64,000 bases of DNA, taken from the NCBI GenBank assembly GCA_050084515.1, contig CM114271.1:63302001-63366000 (forward strand), in the 5' to 3' direction. Positions 24,983-36,697 of this stretch are shown here, piece by piece. The DNA comes from Blasia pusilla. Its lineage: Eukaryota; Marchantiophyta; Marchantiopsida; Blasiales. Within the stretch, counting starts at the first letter, position 1; every line of letters starts with the position of its first letter. Both the position numbers and the translations under genes were made by a program. The notes below the pieces were generated by a model. That model was not told where the DNA came from, searched no databases, and worked only from the letters and a program-made list of their open reading frames with translations.

Positions 24983-27900
24983 AGGATCCTTGGCTCCCAA
25001 CTGGTGGGAGTTTTGTCAGGTTCAACTCATGCCAAGGATGATTTTCTTATTACATTAGAAGGTTGTTTGTTTAGTTGCAAGTTCATATCATACTTCAGGT
25101 GTGGATTCTGTGGAGGATGGAAGGAGTCGGTGGAAAATTTTTTTGAGACAGTTAGGAGGCGTAGCTGGTTTTTGGCCAGCTTCACAAAGTTATGCCAAAA
25201 ATTGGCCGGAAGAGGGAGGAAAAACCCAGAAATATGAAGAAAGAAGAAAAAAAAATCGGATTTTTTTAGAAGAAATTTTTTTTCGGAAAATAATCGGAAA
25301 GTAAAAAATTTACCATACTCCACCGGCACCAAATATTAATTTCCGATAAAACACCATTAATGGTCCGATAATTAAAAAAAAATCCCCGAACCATGGTCGA
25401 AGCCACGCCACGATTGATTGAAACCTGCGAGGGAATCTGTATGGAAACTGCGCGCCGGCTCTGGTTATGGAACGCTGAAGTGGAGAAACGCTAAAACGGC
25501 ATAATCGCAATCATGGAAACATGAGGGGAAGCTGGAACGAGATGTGCATGGGTGACCCGTGACATAAAGACGTCCCAAGTCAAAACGTAGAAATTGTTAT
25601 ATATCGACGTATGTTGTAACAGTCATACTTTCTATATTCCAATCCTTGACTTTTACTTGTACTTGCACACTACACGTACGCGCATGGGAACCTGGCCGCA
25701 GGGAACAGCACCGATTCCAAGTCAAAAGTCTGCTGGAGCAAGGTGAGGCCGGTGAAAACTGGGGAATGAGCATTCAGATTTCGGATTTGCGGCCGAGACT
25801 AGTTCATCGAAAAACCTTCGAAATTCCCTAATTTTGTGTGCTGTCAGAGGGGGTGGTTGGGAATCTACGATGGAGATGAGCTTCCGGTGAGAGATCGTTA
25901 AGGGGAGAGAGAATCGTATTCTTCTTTCCACCGTGTGAGATTTAGAGTCCCGGCGGATGGTATCTACTCACCGATTCCAAGAGTACGGCGAATATCGACG
26001 GGCACTGGGCATTCTATTTGAAGTGGTCACTTGAATTTCTAGTATGGGAACATCACATGTATTTGTTCCCATGTATGAACCGATTCGATTTTGTGTGAAG
26101 CCGTGAGCGTCCGCGCGAGATGTTCAAATATTCGTTGTGATGTTTTTCCTTCTTGGATAAAAAGAGGATTCAGATGAAAAAAGTTGACAAGAGATGGATG
26201 GATGGAAAATCCATGGACGAAGCGACGATGATGGGTCCATATTCAATAAGGGAGGCGAAAATGATGATGAGACATGCAACGGCGATACTCGAACACGACA
26301 GAATTTTTCGACAGCCTCACATGTTTCCTTCTAGCCTTTCACTCCACGAGTTTCTTCGACTACATAGAACGACTAGGGGGAGTGGAAGTTCCCTGCTCCA
26401 TCTCCTTCCGTGTTGAATCTACAACGGGTGAGTGATAGCGTGGCTGTGAGGTTGTTCGGATTTCTGTAATTAAGAGTCCCCTGCGGTCATTAAGGGAAGC
26501 TGTAAAACAAGTAGGAAGTAGGAGTCGAATGTGAGAATTCAGTCTCCACGAGTTCCCACTTTGTGACATAAAGCAAGTAATTTCAACGAGACCGACATGA
26601 GTGCATGTTAGTAACGTACGGGAGAGGCTGAAATCAAGAGCCAACATCATATAACCAAATTGTAACATTGTTGAATAAACTAAACCTTTCTTTAGATCTT
26701 TTTGATTTCCACGCACGACAATTGGTCTTGGTGGCTCGGAGGAGGCGAGTTTCTCGCTAGGCTTCTGGGGTCGACCAGGAGTTGTCTACGATTCAATTGT
26801 TTAATTATTTTAAGGAAAAGTATCTACTAATGTGAGTAAGTAGATGGTACATACTGGGCTCTGGGGTTCTGACAAGCATCCATCGAGTATATAGTACATG
26901 GAGTTGACTTCGGAAGAAACAGTTCTCCTGCCAATGATTTCGAATATCATGGAGATGTACACGGCGAGCGACGACTTTCTGGCACCATCAATGCACTCGT
27001 TGCAATCGCGTGGCCATTTTCTATCCGCGTTTAGACTCTCATCTGCAATTCGAATCGAATGTGCCAAATTCCTTGGATCAATGGATCTCATGATTCTCAT
27101 CTCACAAATGCTACAAAGCCTGTCTCTCTTTTTTTCCAACTATGGTCTCGTACATTTCACCTGGAAATCGATCGCTCTTACCTGGCCGGTCCTGGCGTTA
27201 TTGGTCGGGTCGTGTCACTGGTGTGGCGGCGGGCCGGGCAGCCTACGCCGAAGGAGGCAGGAGTATGCCGTAAGTCAGTGGAAAGATCTCTCCCTAAAGT
27301 ATCTACAAATACTCGGTTCAATATTCCCTAAACGCAAGAAACACGTGAGCAAGAATTCACTTACCTACCGAATTGGCGTCGGCTTCCTGAGATTAAGCTC
27401 GAGGAGAATTAGAGACTTGGGTAGTGAGTTCAAGTCTGCCATATCTATATCGTAAGCAAAGCGTCAACCGACCGTGGTGAAGTACGTACATGTGTAGGTC
27501 ACAAATGGTGCACGGGCGTTTCGGAAGATAGAGCACGATGCGTTTGCATGGGCTCGTCGACTACGAATCCGTCAAAACACCTCTTGAAAAGTCTCGGGCT
27601 TTATGATTCAGGATCACAGTGGGCACATGGAGTTGGTGGCGGATTCGAGGCAACTTTGAAACTTCAACTCATTCCCATAGTGGTTCGCATAGTGACCAAC
27701 TCAGTGGTCGCATAGTTTTTCCTACTAAGAACGTCGTTCGGCCCTGAAAATAAGCACCTTTGCTTCAATTTTCCTAACCTTCGCCCGTCTTTCACAATGG
27801 GGCAGTGTGCGGGGAGGGAGAAACTAGTGCGCTAGATGATTAAGAAAAAAAGGTAGTATAGTAAGAGCCGTAAAGAATTTTCTTTTCCACCCAATTTTTT

Positions 27901-28012
27901 TCCTTTTGCGGGTTGTTGTTTATAGGTTCGTCTTACCAGTACACTACAACAAGGGATAATAAAGAAAAAATAGATATTCGAATTTTGTTGTTTCATATTG
28001 GGTAGAGAGAAC
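24983..28012. other. No recognised gene; low-copy DNA
   Basis: The left part (24990-25300) is A-rich. From 25400 to 27800 composition resembles the TCGA-rich flanks of the peroxidase genes, so this may be original host sequence between transposons. At 26810-27455 open frames overlap on both strands: 185 codons plus (26898-27455) and 109 codons minus (26810-27139), the latter Cys-containing ('CSICEMRI', 'CNECIDG'). I recognise neither, and neither has a clear promoter or splice context. Confidence 0.4.
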
Positions 28013-28268
28013 ACAGTGGAAAAAAAATAGATAAGTTTTTCTTTAGGATGGAAAAATTTAGACATGGGTTCCAAGAGATGGGACATATGATTTAAGTCCA
28101 TGATGGAAGGCAAGGAGATTTTTAATTTTTTTACTATTAATCATAATTATCTCACTTTATTAACACTTAAAATCACCTATTATAATATTAATTAAAATTT
28201 TTAATTGATTAAATTTTTTTTTAATCATATCCGTCCTAAAGAAAGATTTGTCTATTTTTGTGCAACCA
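28013..28268. mobile_element. MITE-like element with inverted ends
   Basis: The left end (about 28020-28058, 'AAATAGATAAGTTTTTCTTT') and the reverse complement of the right end (about 28225-28268, 'AAATAGACAAATCTTTCTTT') are alike, so the roughly 250-bp segment has terminal inverted repeats. It has no coding capacity. Sequence similarity to the 300-bp insertion at 28807-29106 makes both members of one family. The exact left border is uncertain. Confidence 0.55.
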
Positions 28269-28270
28269 TG

Positions 28271-30255
28271 CTACTCCCTCCCTCTAACCTACTCACAATT
28301 CAACGATGTCAAGTACACTTTAATCACAATCCACGGAAATATTGAATTTAACATGTCTCAAACATAAAAAAAACTCACCAAGATCAACTCACACTCTGAA
28401 TATATGTAATCAAAGCATATAGTCAATTGAATCAAGTACATATATTCTATCTTGTATCCCTGATTTCATAGTCAAGTTCACTTTCGAAATCACTATTTCA
28501 ATATCAATCTGTTGCACATTTATTGCATCATAAGTGAACAAGGTTTTGTTGTTACCACGGCCAAAAGACTTTTACCAATTACACATGACACGAAAAATGC
28601 TTCCTTTGTGTCCTTATCACAGGTACAATGTTCAACAAGTCCAAGATCGTACAACGTCTTGACCAATGTGAACCATTCTTTTGAATCATAAACATAATAC
28701 ACCCCAACCAATACTCCTTTTTTTTCACTCTTGCCTCCATTGCGAGTTGTGCCTCTATTCCCTTCTTTTTCTTTGACTTTGTTGATCTTGTGGAAGGGCC
28801 AACGTCCTGGTTGTACAAAAATGGACAAGTTCTTCCTTAGGATGGACAAGTCTAGACATATCCACGGACATGGGTTCCAAGAGGTGGGATCCACACTTTT
28901 AGTCCATGATGGAAGACAAGGCAAGGATGAGGGGAGCAATAAGGGAGGAGGGAGTGGAGGTGAAGGGAGGAAGAAACTGGAAAGTATAGACTACGAAGGC
29001 AAGTAAGGGAAATGAGAAAGAAGGGAAAGTTGGGGCCCATATGGACAAATCCTTCCACAACATAGACATAAGTCCACGGACACGCACTTTGTACACATGC
29101 AACCTTGGCCAACGTCTCCTATAGATTCAAACAAAATTCTGATATCACTACCAACATGAATCAAACAAGTTGGGCAATTAGGATCAAACTCCTTTCCCTT
29201 GCTAGTAGTGTAATACGTCTTTTGGGCTATTCGAGTTAGTCTGTCCTTTGACATGAAAGGATTGCAAGATTACTAATTTACAAGAATGGATGCATAGATA
29301 ATCTTGCCCTCATAAGTTACAGTAGGCACTACTGCATGGGGAATCGCCACAGTAGTGAATTTTTCTTGACAACCACGCTCACATAGAGTTACGAATTTTC
29401 AAGTGTTTTAGGAGAGCTTAAAGATTAAAATATGATTGGCAACAAGCAGAAAAATTCGACTCGCTGATCACTCTATATACAACTGTCCACAAGAGATGAC
29501 ATTTGTTTTAGCTTTCAACCACACATTTTATGTTGGAAAACTATGGACGCAATTGAATATTGCAGTTGAGTGCTTGTCCGAGGTTGGCGCATGGTGGCAT
29601 TACAAGAGGCATGCGAATGGTGGCTCCGTAGAGAAGCACAAGATCGCAAGGAGAGATGGCAAGGAGAGGAAGATTTTTTTTGGGCGCATTAGGCTGCAAA
29701 TATCTCTCTTTCATGACCAAATATGATTCCACCCACAACCAAATGTGAATCAAAAGAGAGAGAGAGGTCACATGTTTCCGTGAATCAGTCTGGAAACAAG
29801 AGGATGGATAATAATAAGCCGACCAATGCCAAAAAATTGTGAACCAACTTCAACAATAAGCCGAAATAATAGACATACACGAACAATTCAAGAGAAGCAC
29901 AGTCTATCCGTCTGAGGCTCCACTATCGCAGAATGTAGATCCAATTCAAAGAAAAAAAAAGAAAAAGGCCTTGATCTGCTTCACACGTAGGTGTTAGTCA
30001 CCACGGATTGAAGAAAGCTTTTCAACTTGTTCACTATTCGCGAAGAACTCGACAAAGCATTGCTCAAAGCTTGCTCCATCATCAAACCTCCCTACAACCC
30101 GCCTGCAACTTGATTGCAAGCTCCTCTTTTGATTGGCGGCTCTTTGTCTTTCCTTGGAAGATTTTCCTCTAAACCCAAACCCGGTTCAAGTATACTCATG
30201 AGAAATAATGGGAAAATGGTTAAGGGGGGAAACCATTTTTTTAAAAAAACTTTAG
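28271..30255 (-). repeat. Copy B of the unrecognised repeat family
   Basis: It aligns with 13308-14960 in the same orientation, except for a 300-bp insertion. On the minus strand it reads 'MSKDRLTRIAQKTYYTTSKGKEFDPN' (starting near 29254) without the stop present in copy A, and 'IMFMIQKNGSHW' further on. The family therefore probably once encoded a protein on this strand, with the right end as leader. No known domain is visible. The right end runs into a foldback next to the gypsy LTR. Confidence 0.7.
28807..29106. mobile_element. 300-bp MITE with 10-bp target duplication
   Basis: The insertion is flanked by GGCCAACGTC on both sides (28797-28806 and 29107-29116). Copy A carries a single GGCCAACGTC at the matching place, so it is the empty site. 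The ends show a short imperfect inverted repeat (GGTTG..TACAAA left, TTTGTAC..CAACC right). A 10-bp duplication fits Mutator-like elements (9-11 bp). It is noncoding and was presumably mobilised by a MULE transposase in trans. Confidence 0.7.
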
Positions 30256-30319
30256 TTTTTAAAAAAAATGGTTTTCCCCCTTAACCATTTTCCCATGATG
30301 TTTCCCTTTATTCATGTAA
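30199..30319. repeat. Foldback at the end of repeat copy B
   Basis: 'GGGAAAATGGTTAAGGGGG' followed by AAACCATTTTTTTAAAA, a 5-bp centre, then the near-perfect reverse complement ending CCCCCTTAACCATTTTCCC. The arms are about 45-50 bp. Copy A has only the left arm (about 14920-14955), so the right arm was added by an inverted duplication in copy B. Confidence 0.8.
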
Positions 30320-31681
30320 TACCCACAATTTTGAAAATTTGCGGATTAATACATTTTCATTCAACTTGAGTATAGATCTCTTTCGGAATGAGGACTCTTT
30401 GAAGTAAAGTTTGTATATACAAGGTTATCCTGGATATTATTTTTGCATATTGGAAGAATGAGGAGTATTGGAGTGGATCACGAAGCTCCTAGGATAGGGC
30501 AGAGATTTGGAAAATCAAGGACTTGGCTTAGTGGAGAGGGCAATGAGGTAACAAAGTCTAAAGACCAAGAGAAAATCTTGGCAAAGACAACGAAGCTTAA
30601 TAAAGAATCGGTTTATGAAGTGCTTTGCTCTTGAACGAAGCACAATGAAGAAGAAGAGGAAGAAGTACTTCGCTCTTCAACGAAGCACCAAGACGAAGTA
30701 GAAGTGCTTCGTGGAAGGACAAAGAAGGAAGAACGAAGAACGAAGCACTTGGAACAAGCACGAAGAATGTTGCACTTTGTCTCAAGAAAAAGAGGAATAG
30801 CTTCTTCCTCAAAGGAAGAAGAAGAGGTTCTGACTTTGCAGTGAAGATAAGACTGTTCGCAATTTCAAGCGGCACACCGTTAGAGTAGTTAGGCTAGGAG
30901 GAGGCACGACTTTTTGAAGTTGATAGGAAGGTAGGACAGTTAAGACCAGCAGATTCATAGGGATCACCATAAGAGTCAAGAGAATAATAGATCAAAGTAG
31001 TGACAGGATCCCAATAGGTACTAGCTTCATAAGATGCGCTTCAGATCTTTAGGACTACTACTATTTGGAAGGATATTTAAAGACCATCAACGTAGTTACT
31101 TTCATCATTCTCTCACAAAGTCCCTATGTTGTAGGAATGATCCGAGCATGGGAGCAGTATCCTCTCGTGCTTGTATACACTTTAAAGCTTTATCATTCTT
31201 GACGGAATAGTAAAGAATTCCCTTTCTTCATTTTGATGTGCGGCGTATATTCATGAATCATCTTGTTGGGTCTGCAAAGTGAGGAGTGGATCGAGAGAGC
31301 ACTTTCACCACTAGAATAATCAACAGCGAGTTGTGAGAAATCTCTTTGACAGAGAGTAGTCTGCCAAGACAGATTGAATTCCGAAAGTAGGAGAATCCAT
31401 CTTATTGTTGAGGTCTCTATGAGGTTCTTTGGTGTTCAGTGAAGATATGCCTGAGCGTGAATTCAATTCTACTCGAGAGAATCAAGGAAAGAAATTTTGG
31501 TACTAATGGAGAGAAGAGTACAATGATGACTGATTGAATCAGAACTACATACACTTAACTAAAAATATCGCAAGATAAACACCAACTTCAACTCTCTTTT
31601 CAGATAAACGTGATCCTCTTGGGGATCAAACTCATTAAATTACCGTAAAAAGATCAATTCTTATAATTCTTGTATATTACA
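30315..31681 (+). repeat. 5' LTR of the gypsy element
   Basis: Begins TGTAATA and ends TATTACA (a terminal inverted repeat), 1367 bp, and ends 16 bp before the primer binding site. Its middle (30600-30780) holds several GAAGCAC/CGAAG words, giving short pseudo-repeats. No matching 3' LTR is present in the window. The borders are inferred from the end repeats and the PBS, not from a second copy. Confidence 0.6.
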
Positions 31682-31697
31682 TATAGCTGCAAATTCT

Positions 31698-31715
31698 TGG
31701 TGCCGCTGCCGGGGA
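31698..31715 (+). promoter_or_regulatory. Gypsy primer binding site
   Basis: TGGTGCCGCTGCCGGGGA closely matches the TGGCGCCGTTGCCGGGGA primer site (tRNA-Asp type) of plant Tat/Athila elements. It lies 16 bp after the LTR end. Confidence 0.7.
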
Positions 31716-31727
31716 TCATAAGATTAA

Positions 31728-32479
31728 TTGAAAAGGGAAAGGATGATGGGTAACCCCAGCCCGGAGGGAGAAGACTCGCTGCCTAGGAGACCTTGCCATC
31801 TACTTCTCATAGTAGAGCATCTCCTATCTCTAGCTATCCCCCTTAGACAGTGGACGAAAGAAGATAGTAATCTTTTTGCTGCATTAGTATTAGAAAAGAT
31901 AGAAAAGTTAATTAGTCTTGTCAAAGAACGTGTCGTCGAAGGGTGCTTTGCCCATGAACGCTCAGTTGTACTTGGTGATGAGCCAATACTTCTGTTTATG
32001 GGAGGAAAACCTTGCAGGTAGATTGAGTGCACATCCACACACCCATACAAGTTAAGAAAATCCAACTGTCTCTCCATGGAGCAATACCCCGCAACAGTCT
32101 TGGATGCGCAACCAAGCTCACAAATCCCAAGAGGTACTCATGGAAGACTCCCGGCCATGAGCCCGAGATCAGCGAGCTGATCCACGCAACAAGCAACAAG
32201 AAGATCACCCATCTTGGAGACCACCGGGTGTATCTCCCAGTCTTCGTCCTCGTTCGAAGCAGAAGATCAAGAAGAGGGATAGGAGTGCATTCCCCCGCAC
32301 GTCCCCTATCACTTCCCAGTCGGAGGATGAGTCAATCTGGAATCCCTTTGGGGACGAGGGGGATGAGGGGTCTGCTACACCAACCAGATCTGAACCTAAA
32401 CCTCCTCCTTCCCGAACATCGAGTCCGGGGCCTAACCCCCAATAGCCAATACTAGGAAGACGCTGCTAAGGTATCCCAC
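31728..32479 (+). other. Gypsy 5' leader and pre-gag region
   Basis: Frames of 97 and 142 codons (31728-32021 and 32027-32455) occur between the PBS and gag. The second is Arg/Ser/Pro-rich and could be the disordered N-terminus of gag. I see no domain in either. Confidence 0.35.
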
Positions 32480-33750
32480 ATTTGCAGGAGGATGAAGAGA
32501 TGACATTGATAACTTTATGCTCAAGTTTACCCATGTGACTAAGGCTAATGGGGAAGGCTTGGAGGAAGATTTGCATGGGTATTCTATGGCGTGCTAAAGA
32601 AGCGAGCAAGCCAGTGGTACGAGGGCCTGGAAGTTGAGGTCACCAAAACCTGGAAGAGGGTAGTGGAGGTCTTCCTTCATGAGTTTCGGGACTTGGAGTT
32701 TGAGGACAGGCTTCTGACTTCGTGATTTAAGACGTAAGAAGAAGGAAACTCTTAGGGAATACACCCAAAGATTCTGAAGCCTAGTTAACAAACTCGAACA
32801 CACAACTACCTCGCAGTTGGTAGATTGGTTTGTGTCTAGACTATCCAAGGAAATGGACCGGTACTGCCGCCGGGGCTAATGAGATGCCCTGGAAGTGGTC
32901 ATTGCATCCGCGGAGGCATACAAATCCTCCAAGAATTCTGGCAAGACGCGAAGACGGCGTCACCAACGGCGGGGCACTTTGCTGAGTAGTTCTTCATTCA
33001 AGGACGATGCGTCCTCTGCCGACACCGAAGCTTCTAGTGACAATACCACAGAGTCCTTGGACTCCAAAGAAGACTCAAAGTCCAAGCGGAAGAAAAAGAG
33101 CAGACGCCACCTCTCTTCCAAGCGTGGGCGGAAAACTAGGCCTGCAAAGCATGTCACCCAGAAGTCTGAAAGTCCCATACAAGGGACCGCGAGGAAGGCG
33201 GGAAAGTCAGCCATTGAGGAGTTAAGTAAGAAAATGACAGAGTTGAAGGTGCATATGGTGGCCCAAAAGGATCCCAGAAGAAGACCTGATCTTATTAGGC
33301 CGAACGTTTGGTGCAATGCTTGCGGAAACCAAGGGCATACTACCCAAGAGTGTCACCTTCAAAGAGATCTACGTTGGATCTAGGAAGACCCGACTACTGA
33401 AGAAGGGTGGTATGAAGCGGAAAAATGGGAAGATTGTTATGCAATTCAAGCCATGCCAACCCCTAATCCCGGACGGAATTGGATCCCAAGGTATATGCCT
33501 CCGGAATACGGGGAACAGAGACCTTTGAGACAGATTATGGGCCCTACGGCCTTCACACCAACAATAAAAAGAAACTACTGCTACAATTGTGGGGCAGCCG
33601 ACCACTGGGCCAACAATTGCCCAAACTCCAAGAGGCCAGTAGGACTCAATCCTTTGTGCGGGAATTGCAAGAATTGCGAGCACACTATAGTGGAGTGCCC
33701 GGAAACCAAGGTTCCACGGTTGCTGGTCAAGTATGTGACCACCCAGTAGC
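32480..33750 (+). pseudogene. Gypsy gag with three zinc knuckles
   Basis: The capsid-like Retrotrans_gag block is readable at about 32490-32700: 'DNFMLKFTHVTKANGEGLEEDL' and 'KKRASQWYEGLEVEVTKTWKRVVEVFLHEF'. It is broken by frame changes. A basic Ser/Lys-rich stretch follows (32895-33200). Then come three CX2CX4HX4C knuckles: 'CNACGNQGHTTQEC' (about 33313-33353), 'CYNCGAADHWANNC' (about 33580-33621) and 'CGNCKNCEHTIVEC' (about 33658-33699). The first knuckle is in a different frame from the other two. Three knuckles are more than most plant gypsy gags carry. Confidence 0.8.
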
Positions 33751-34384
33751 ACAAGCAAAGTCCAAGAATGAAGTAAACGTTCAACTCATTCAAGTGGAGG
33801 AGTTTGCGTCTCCCAAGACAAGAAAATTTACCATTAGGGAAGAGAAGTCCGACACAAAGGCACCCGAAGAATTCCTAGAGTGGCCCGAGGATCTCCTGAA
33901 CGAAGCCCTCACTGTCACCGCGAGGTTAAAGACCAAGACCGCTAAGACAACCAAGACGAGGGTAGGGGCCTCGTCTTTGCGCGAAGTCAGAGACTCCAAG
34001 AAGAAAAGCACTGACACCTTCTGGGCAAGGAAGGCCATTCTCAAAGGAGATATAGACCCGGCCTTTGACCAAGGTCATCCAAAGTACTTTCATCAAGATG
34101 TTGGGGACCAGGTTCATGCTCAAGTCCGCCAAGACCAAGGCCAAGAATTGGTGTCACAACAGACAACAGAAAGACCGAGGGCAGAAAAGGTGCCAGCAGT
34201 ACAACCCACCATGACCTCACCGCTGGTCTTGGAAGCTTACAACTTACTCAAGGACTTGGCATCAACACTGGCGAATATCACCTTACTAAAGTTGTTAATG
34301 GATAACCCAGTCTATGGTAAGATTTTGCAGCAGTGGAAGGTGAGTCGGTGAAAACACAAGAAGTCCCCAAAGCATCTACCGGTA
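33751..34384 (+). pseudogene. Gypsy gag-protease linker
   Basis: A Lys/Thr/Glu-rich stretch inside the frame 33479-34351 ('TKTAKTTKTRVGASSLREVRDSKKKSTD', in part). It is low in structure and joins the zinc knuckle region to the protease. No enzymatic motif is seen. Confidence 0.45.
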
Positions 34385-34935
34385 GTGGATTTATTCCGTT
34401 TTGAAGTGGAAGATTTGGGAGCCCCAGAAGTAGAAGTTGAGATTGATGGAAAAACCATTAAGAAAGTCCCCATTGACTCTGGGAGTGGGAACAGACAACC
34501 CATGCTTTGGGGTACACGAAGTACGAGCCCACTAAAAAATATTTGCGGTTTGCAGATCACTTTCGAAAGTGACTCCTCAGGCAGCTCACTCAGATTCCAA
34601 CAATGGTGGGGGGTGTATTATTTTTCCTGGATTACTTAGTGTTACAGCCATTGACAGCCACGGGATACCCCTTGCTCATTGGACGGCCCTGGCTCTATGG
34701 TGCACAAGTGACCACCGACTGGAAAAGAAGACGGTTCACGTTCCAAGCTCCGGACCAGGTCCCAAAAAGATTGATCAAGCTTTCATGGAAATCGTGTCCA
34801 ACTCAAGGAGAAACGCCCTCGATTGATGAGGGCTATACGTCAGACCAGGAGGAAACAACAACTACTAAGTCCTCCTCTAATGTATATTATTTGGAGTGCT
34901 ATGAAATAGATGAAGAGTCAGCATCTAGAGAATAG
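34385..34935 (+). pseudogene. Gypsy aspartic protease
   Basis: 'VEVEIDGKTIKKVPIDSGSGN' carries the DSG active site (about 34465-34490). In the next frame 'YPLLIGRPWLYGAQVTTDWKRRRFTF' is the second protease block (ILGRPWL type). A frame change near 34560-34640 breaks the domain. Confidence 0.8.
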
Positions 34936-35097
34936 AGGTCGAACCGAGAAGAAGAAAACCTAGGCCATAGCACATTCCTGTTTACGGAAAATATGGTTCA
35001 GGTAAAGGACTATGTACAGGTCCCAATTATGAGTCAAAAGTCCTTACACCTCTCGACATAATTTTCTGATGCAGAAACCACTAAGTATGAAAATTTA

Positions 35098-36440
35098 TTG
35101 CTTGAGTACTTGGATGTTTTTGCATATTCCATGGATGAAATGAAAGGCATTCCAACAAAGTATGGTGAACACCGAATCGATCTAAAACTGGACACTGTCC
35201 CGATGCAGATGAGGCAATATCCCCTTAACCCTAAATACTCTTTGTTAGTCAAGGACGAGATTGACCAATATCTCAAAGCTGGAATAATTTACCCCGTTTT
35301 GAGCAACAAGTGGGTATTGCCCATTGTAAGTGTACCAAAGATGCAATCCGGAAAAATCCGGGTGTGCCAAGATTCTTGAAAGTTGAATGCAGCCACCTTG
35401 AAGGACCATCATCCCCTACCCTTCAACGACAACATTTTGGACAAAGTCGCTCGCCATGAGCGTTATACATTGTTGGACATGTACTTGGGTTATAACCAGG
35501 TGTCCATTAGGGAAAAAGATTGGCCCCTCACAACATTTACCACGGACTGGGTACCTTTGCATATCGGGTGATGCCGTTTGGGTTGTGCAACGCTCTAGCA
35601 ACCTTCCAGCGGATGATGATCTCCATCTTCCAAGAGTATCTTCGGAAATTCATCAAAAAATTTCTCGACGATATTTGTAGTTTTAGCTCAGAGGCAGAGG
35701 ATTTGCAAAAAAATAAAGTTAATCTTGGCTCGATGTCGCAAAGTGCATTTATCCCTCCATCCTCAAAATTTTTATATTGCCATGAGACAAGGTATCTTGT
35801 TGGGACACCGCGTGTCTTCCCAAGGGATTGAGGTCGATAAGGCCAAAGTGGATATCATTGTAGCGTTGGAACCTCCCACAAATCTTAGAGAAATGAGAGG
35901 CTTCCTAGGCCATATCGAATATTATCGACGGTTCATTAAGGATTATGCAATAAAAGCGTGGGCCCTAACCGCTTTGCTGAAGAAGGTCACCGAATGGGAT
36001 TGGACCCCCACCTGCCAAGCATTGTTTGAAGAATTAAAACAAGCGTTGCTTGCAGCTCACGTACTTTGGTCCCTTGACTAGACAAAACCCTTCCACATGT
36101 ACGTGGACAATGTTTGCCATTGGGGTGGTGCTCAGCCAACTGGATGATCATAAACATGATTACCCGGTGTATTACCCAGGTCAGCAATTATCTACGGCCG
36201 AACAGAAATATTCCACTACCGAACGGGAAGCGTTGGGAATGGTATTCTCTTGTAAGAAGTTCCGCCATTATTTATTAGGGTATGAGTTCATCTTTCATGT
36301 AGACCATTTTGCGCTCCGACCATTAATGGTCAAGGCGGAACTTTCCGGAAGAATTGCGCGTTGGATCTGGTTACTTCAAGAATTCCCATTCGATGTAATT
36401 AACCGCGCAAGGAAGGTACATACCAATGCAGATTTCTTAT
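35098..36440 (+). pseudogene. Gypsy reverse transcriptase and RNase H
   Basis: 35098-35379 has 'HRIDLKLDTVPMQMRQYPLNPKYSLLVKDEID' and 'WVLPIVSVPKMQSGKIRVCQDS'. 35383-35571 has 'NAATLKDHHPLPFNDNILDKVARHERYTLLDMYLGYNQV'. Then 'RVMPFGLCNALATFQRMMI' and 'KKFLDDICSF' follow (catalytic LDD at 35661-35672). 35725-36081 is the connection ('GFLGHIEYYRRFIKDYA'). 36050-36691 holds RNase H with 'KYSTTEREALGMVFSCKKFRHYLLGYEF' and 'HVDHFALRPL'. A stop interrupts 'CQDS*KLNA', and two more frame breaks follow. Confidence 0.88.
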
Positions 36441-36697
36441 CAAGGTTGCGGATGACGAACGCGGACCTTACACAGACTTTGGACGATACCTTCCCCAATG
36501 AGGACTTGTTCCAGATTACTGAGGATCGACTGTGCCAGTCCCTGTATAAAAATATTTTGCATTTTTTGACAACCTTACAACTTCTTGCCCCTATGACGGT
36601 AGAGGAGCGAGCAGTTTTTTTACATAAAATAGGACAGTATGAGTTGCGTCGAGGAGTATTATTCAAATTGGGTGTTGATGAAGAGTATTGAAGATGC

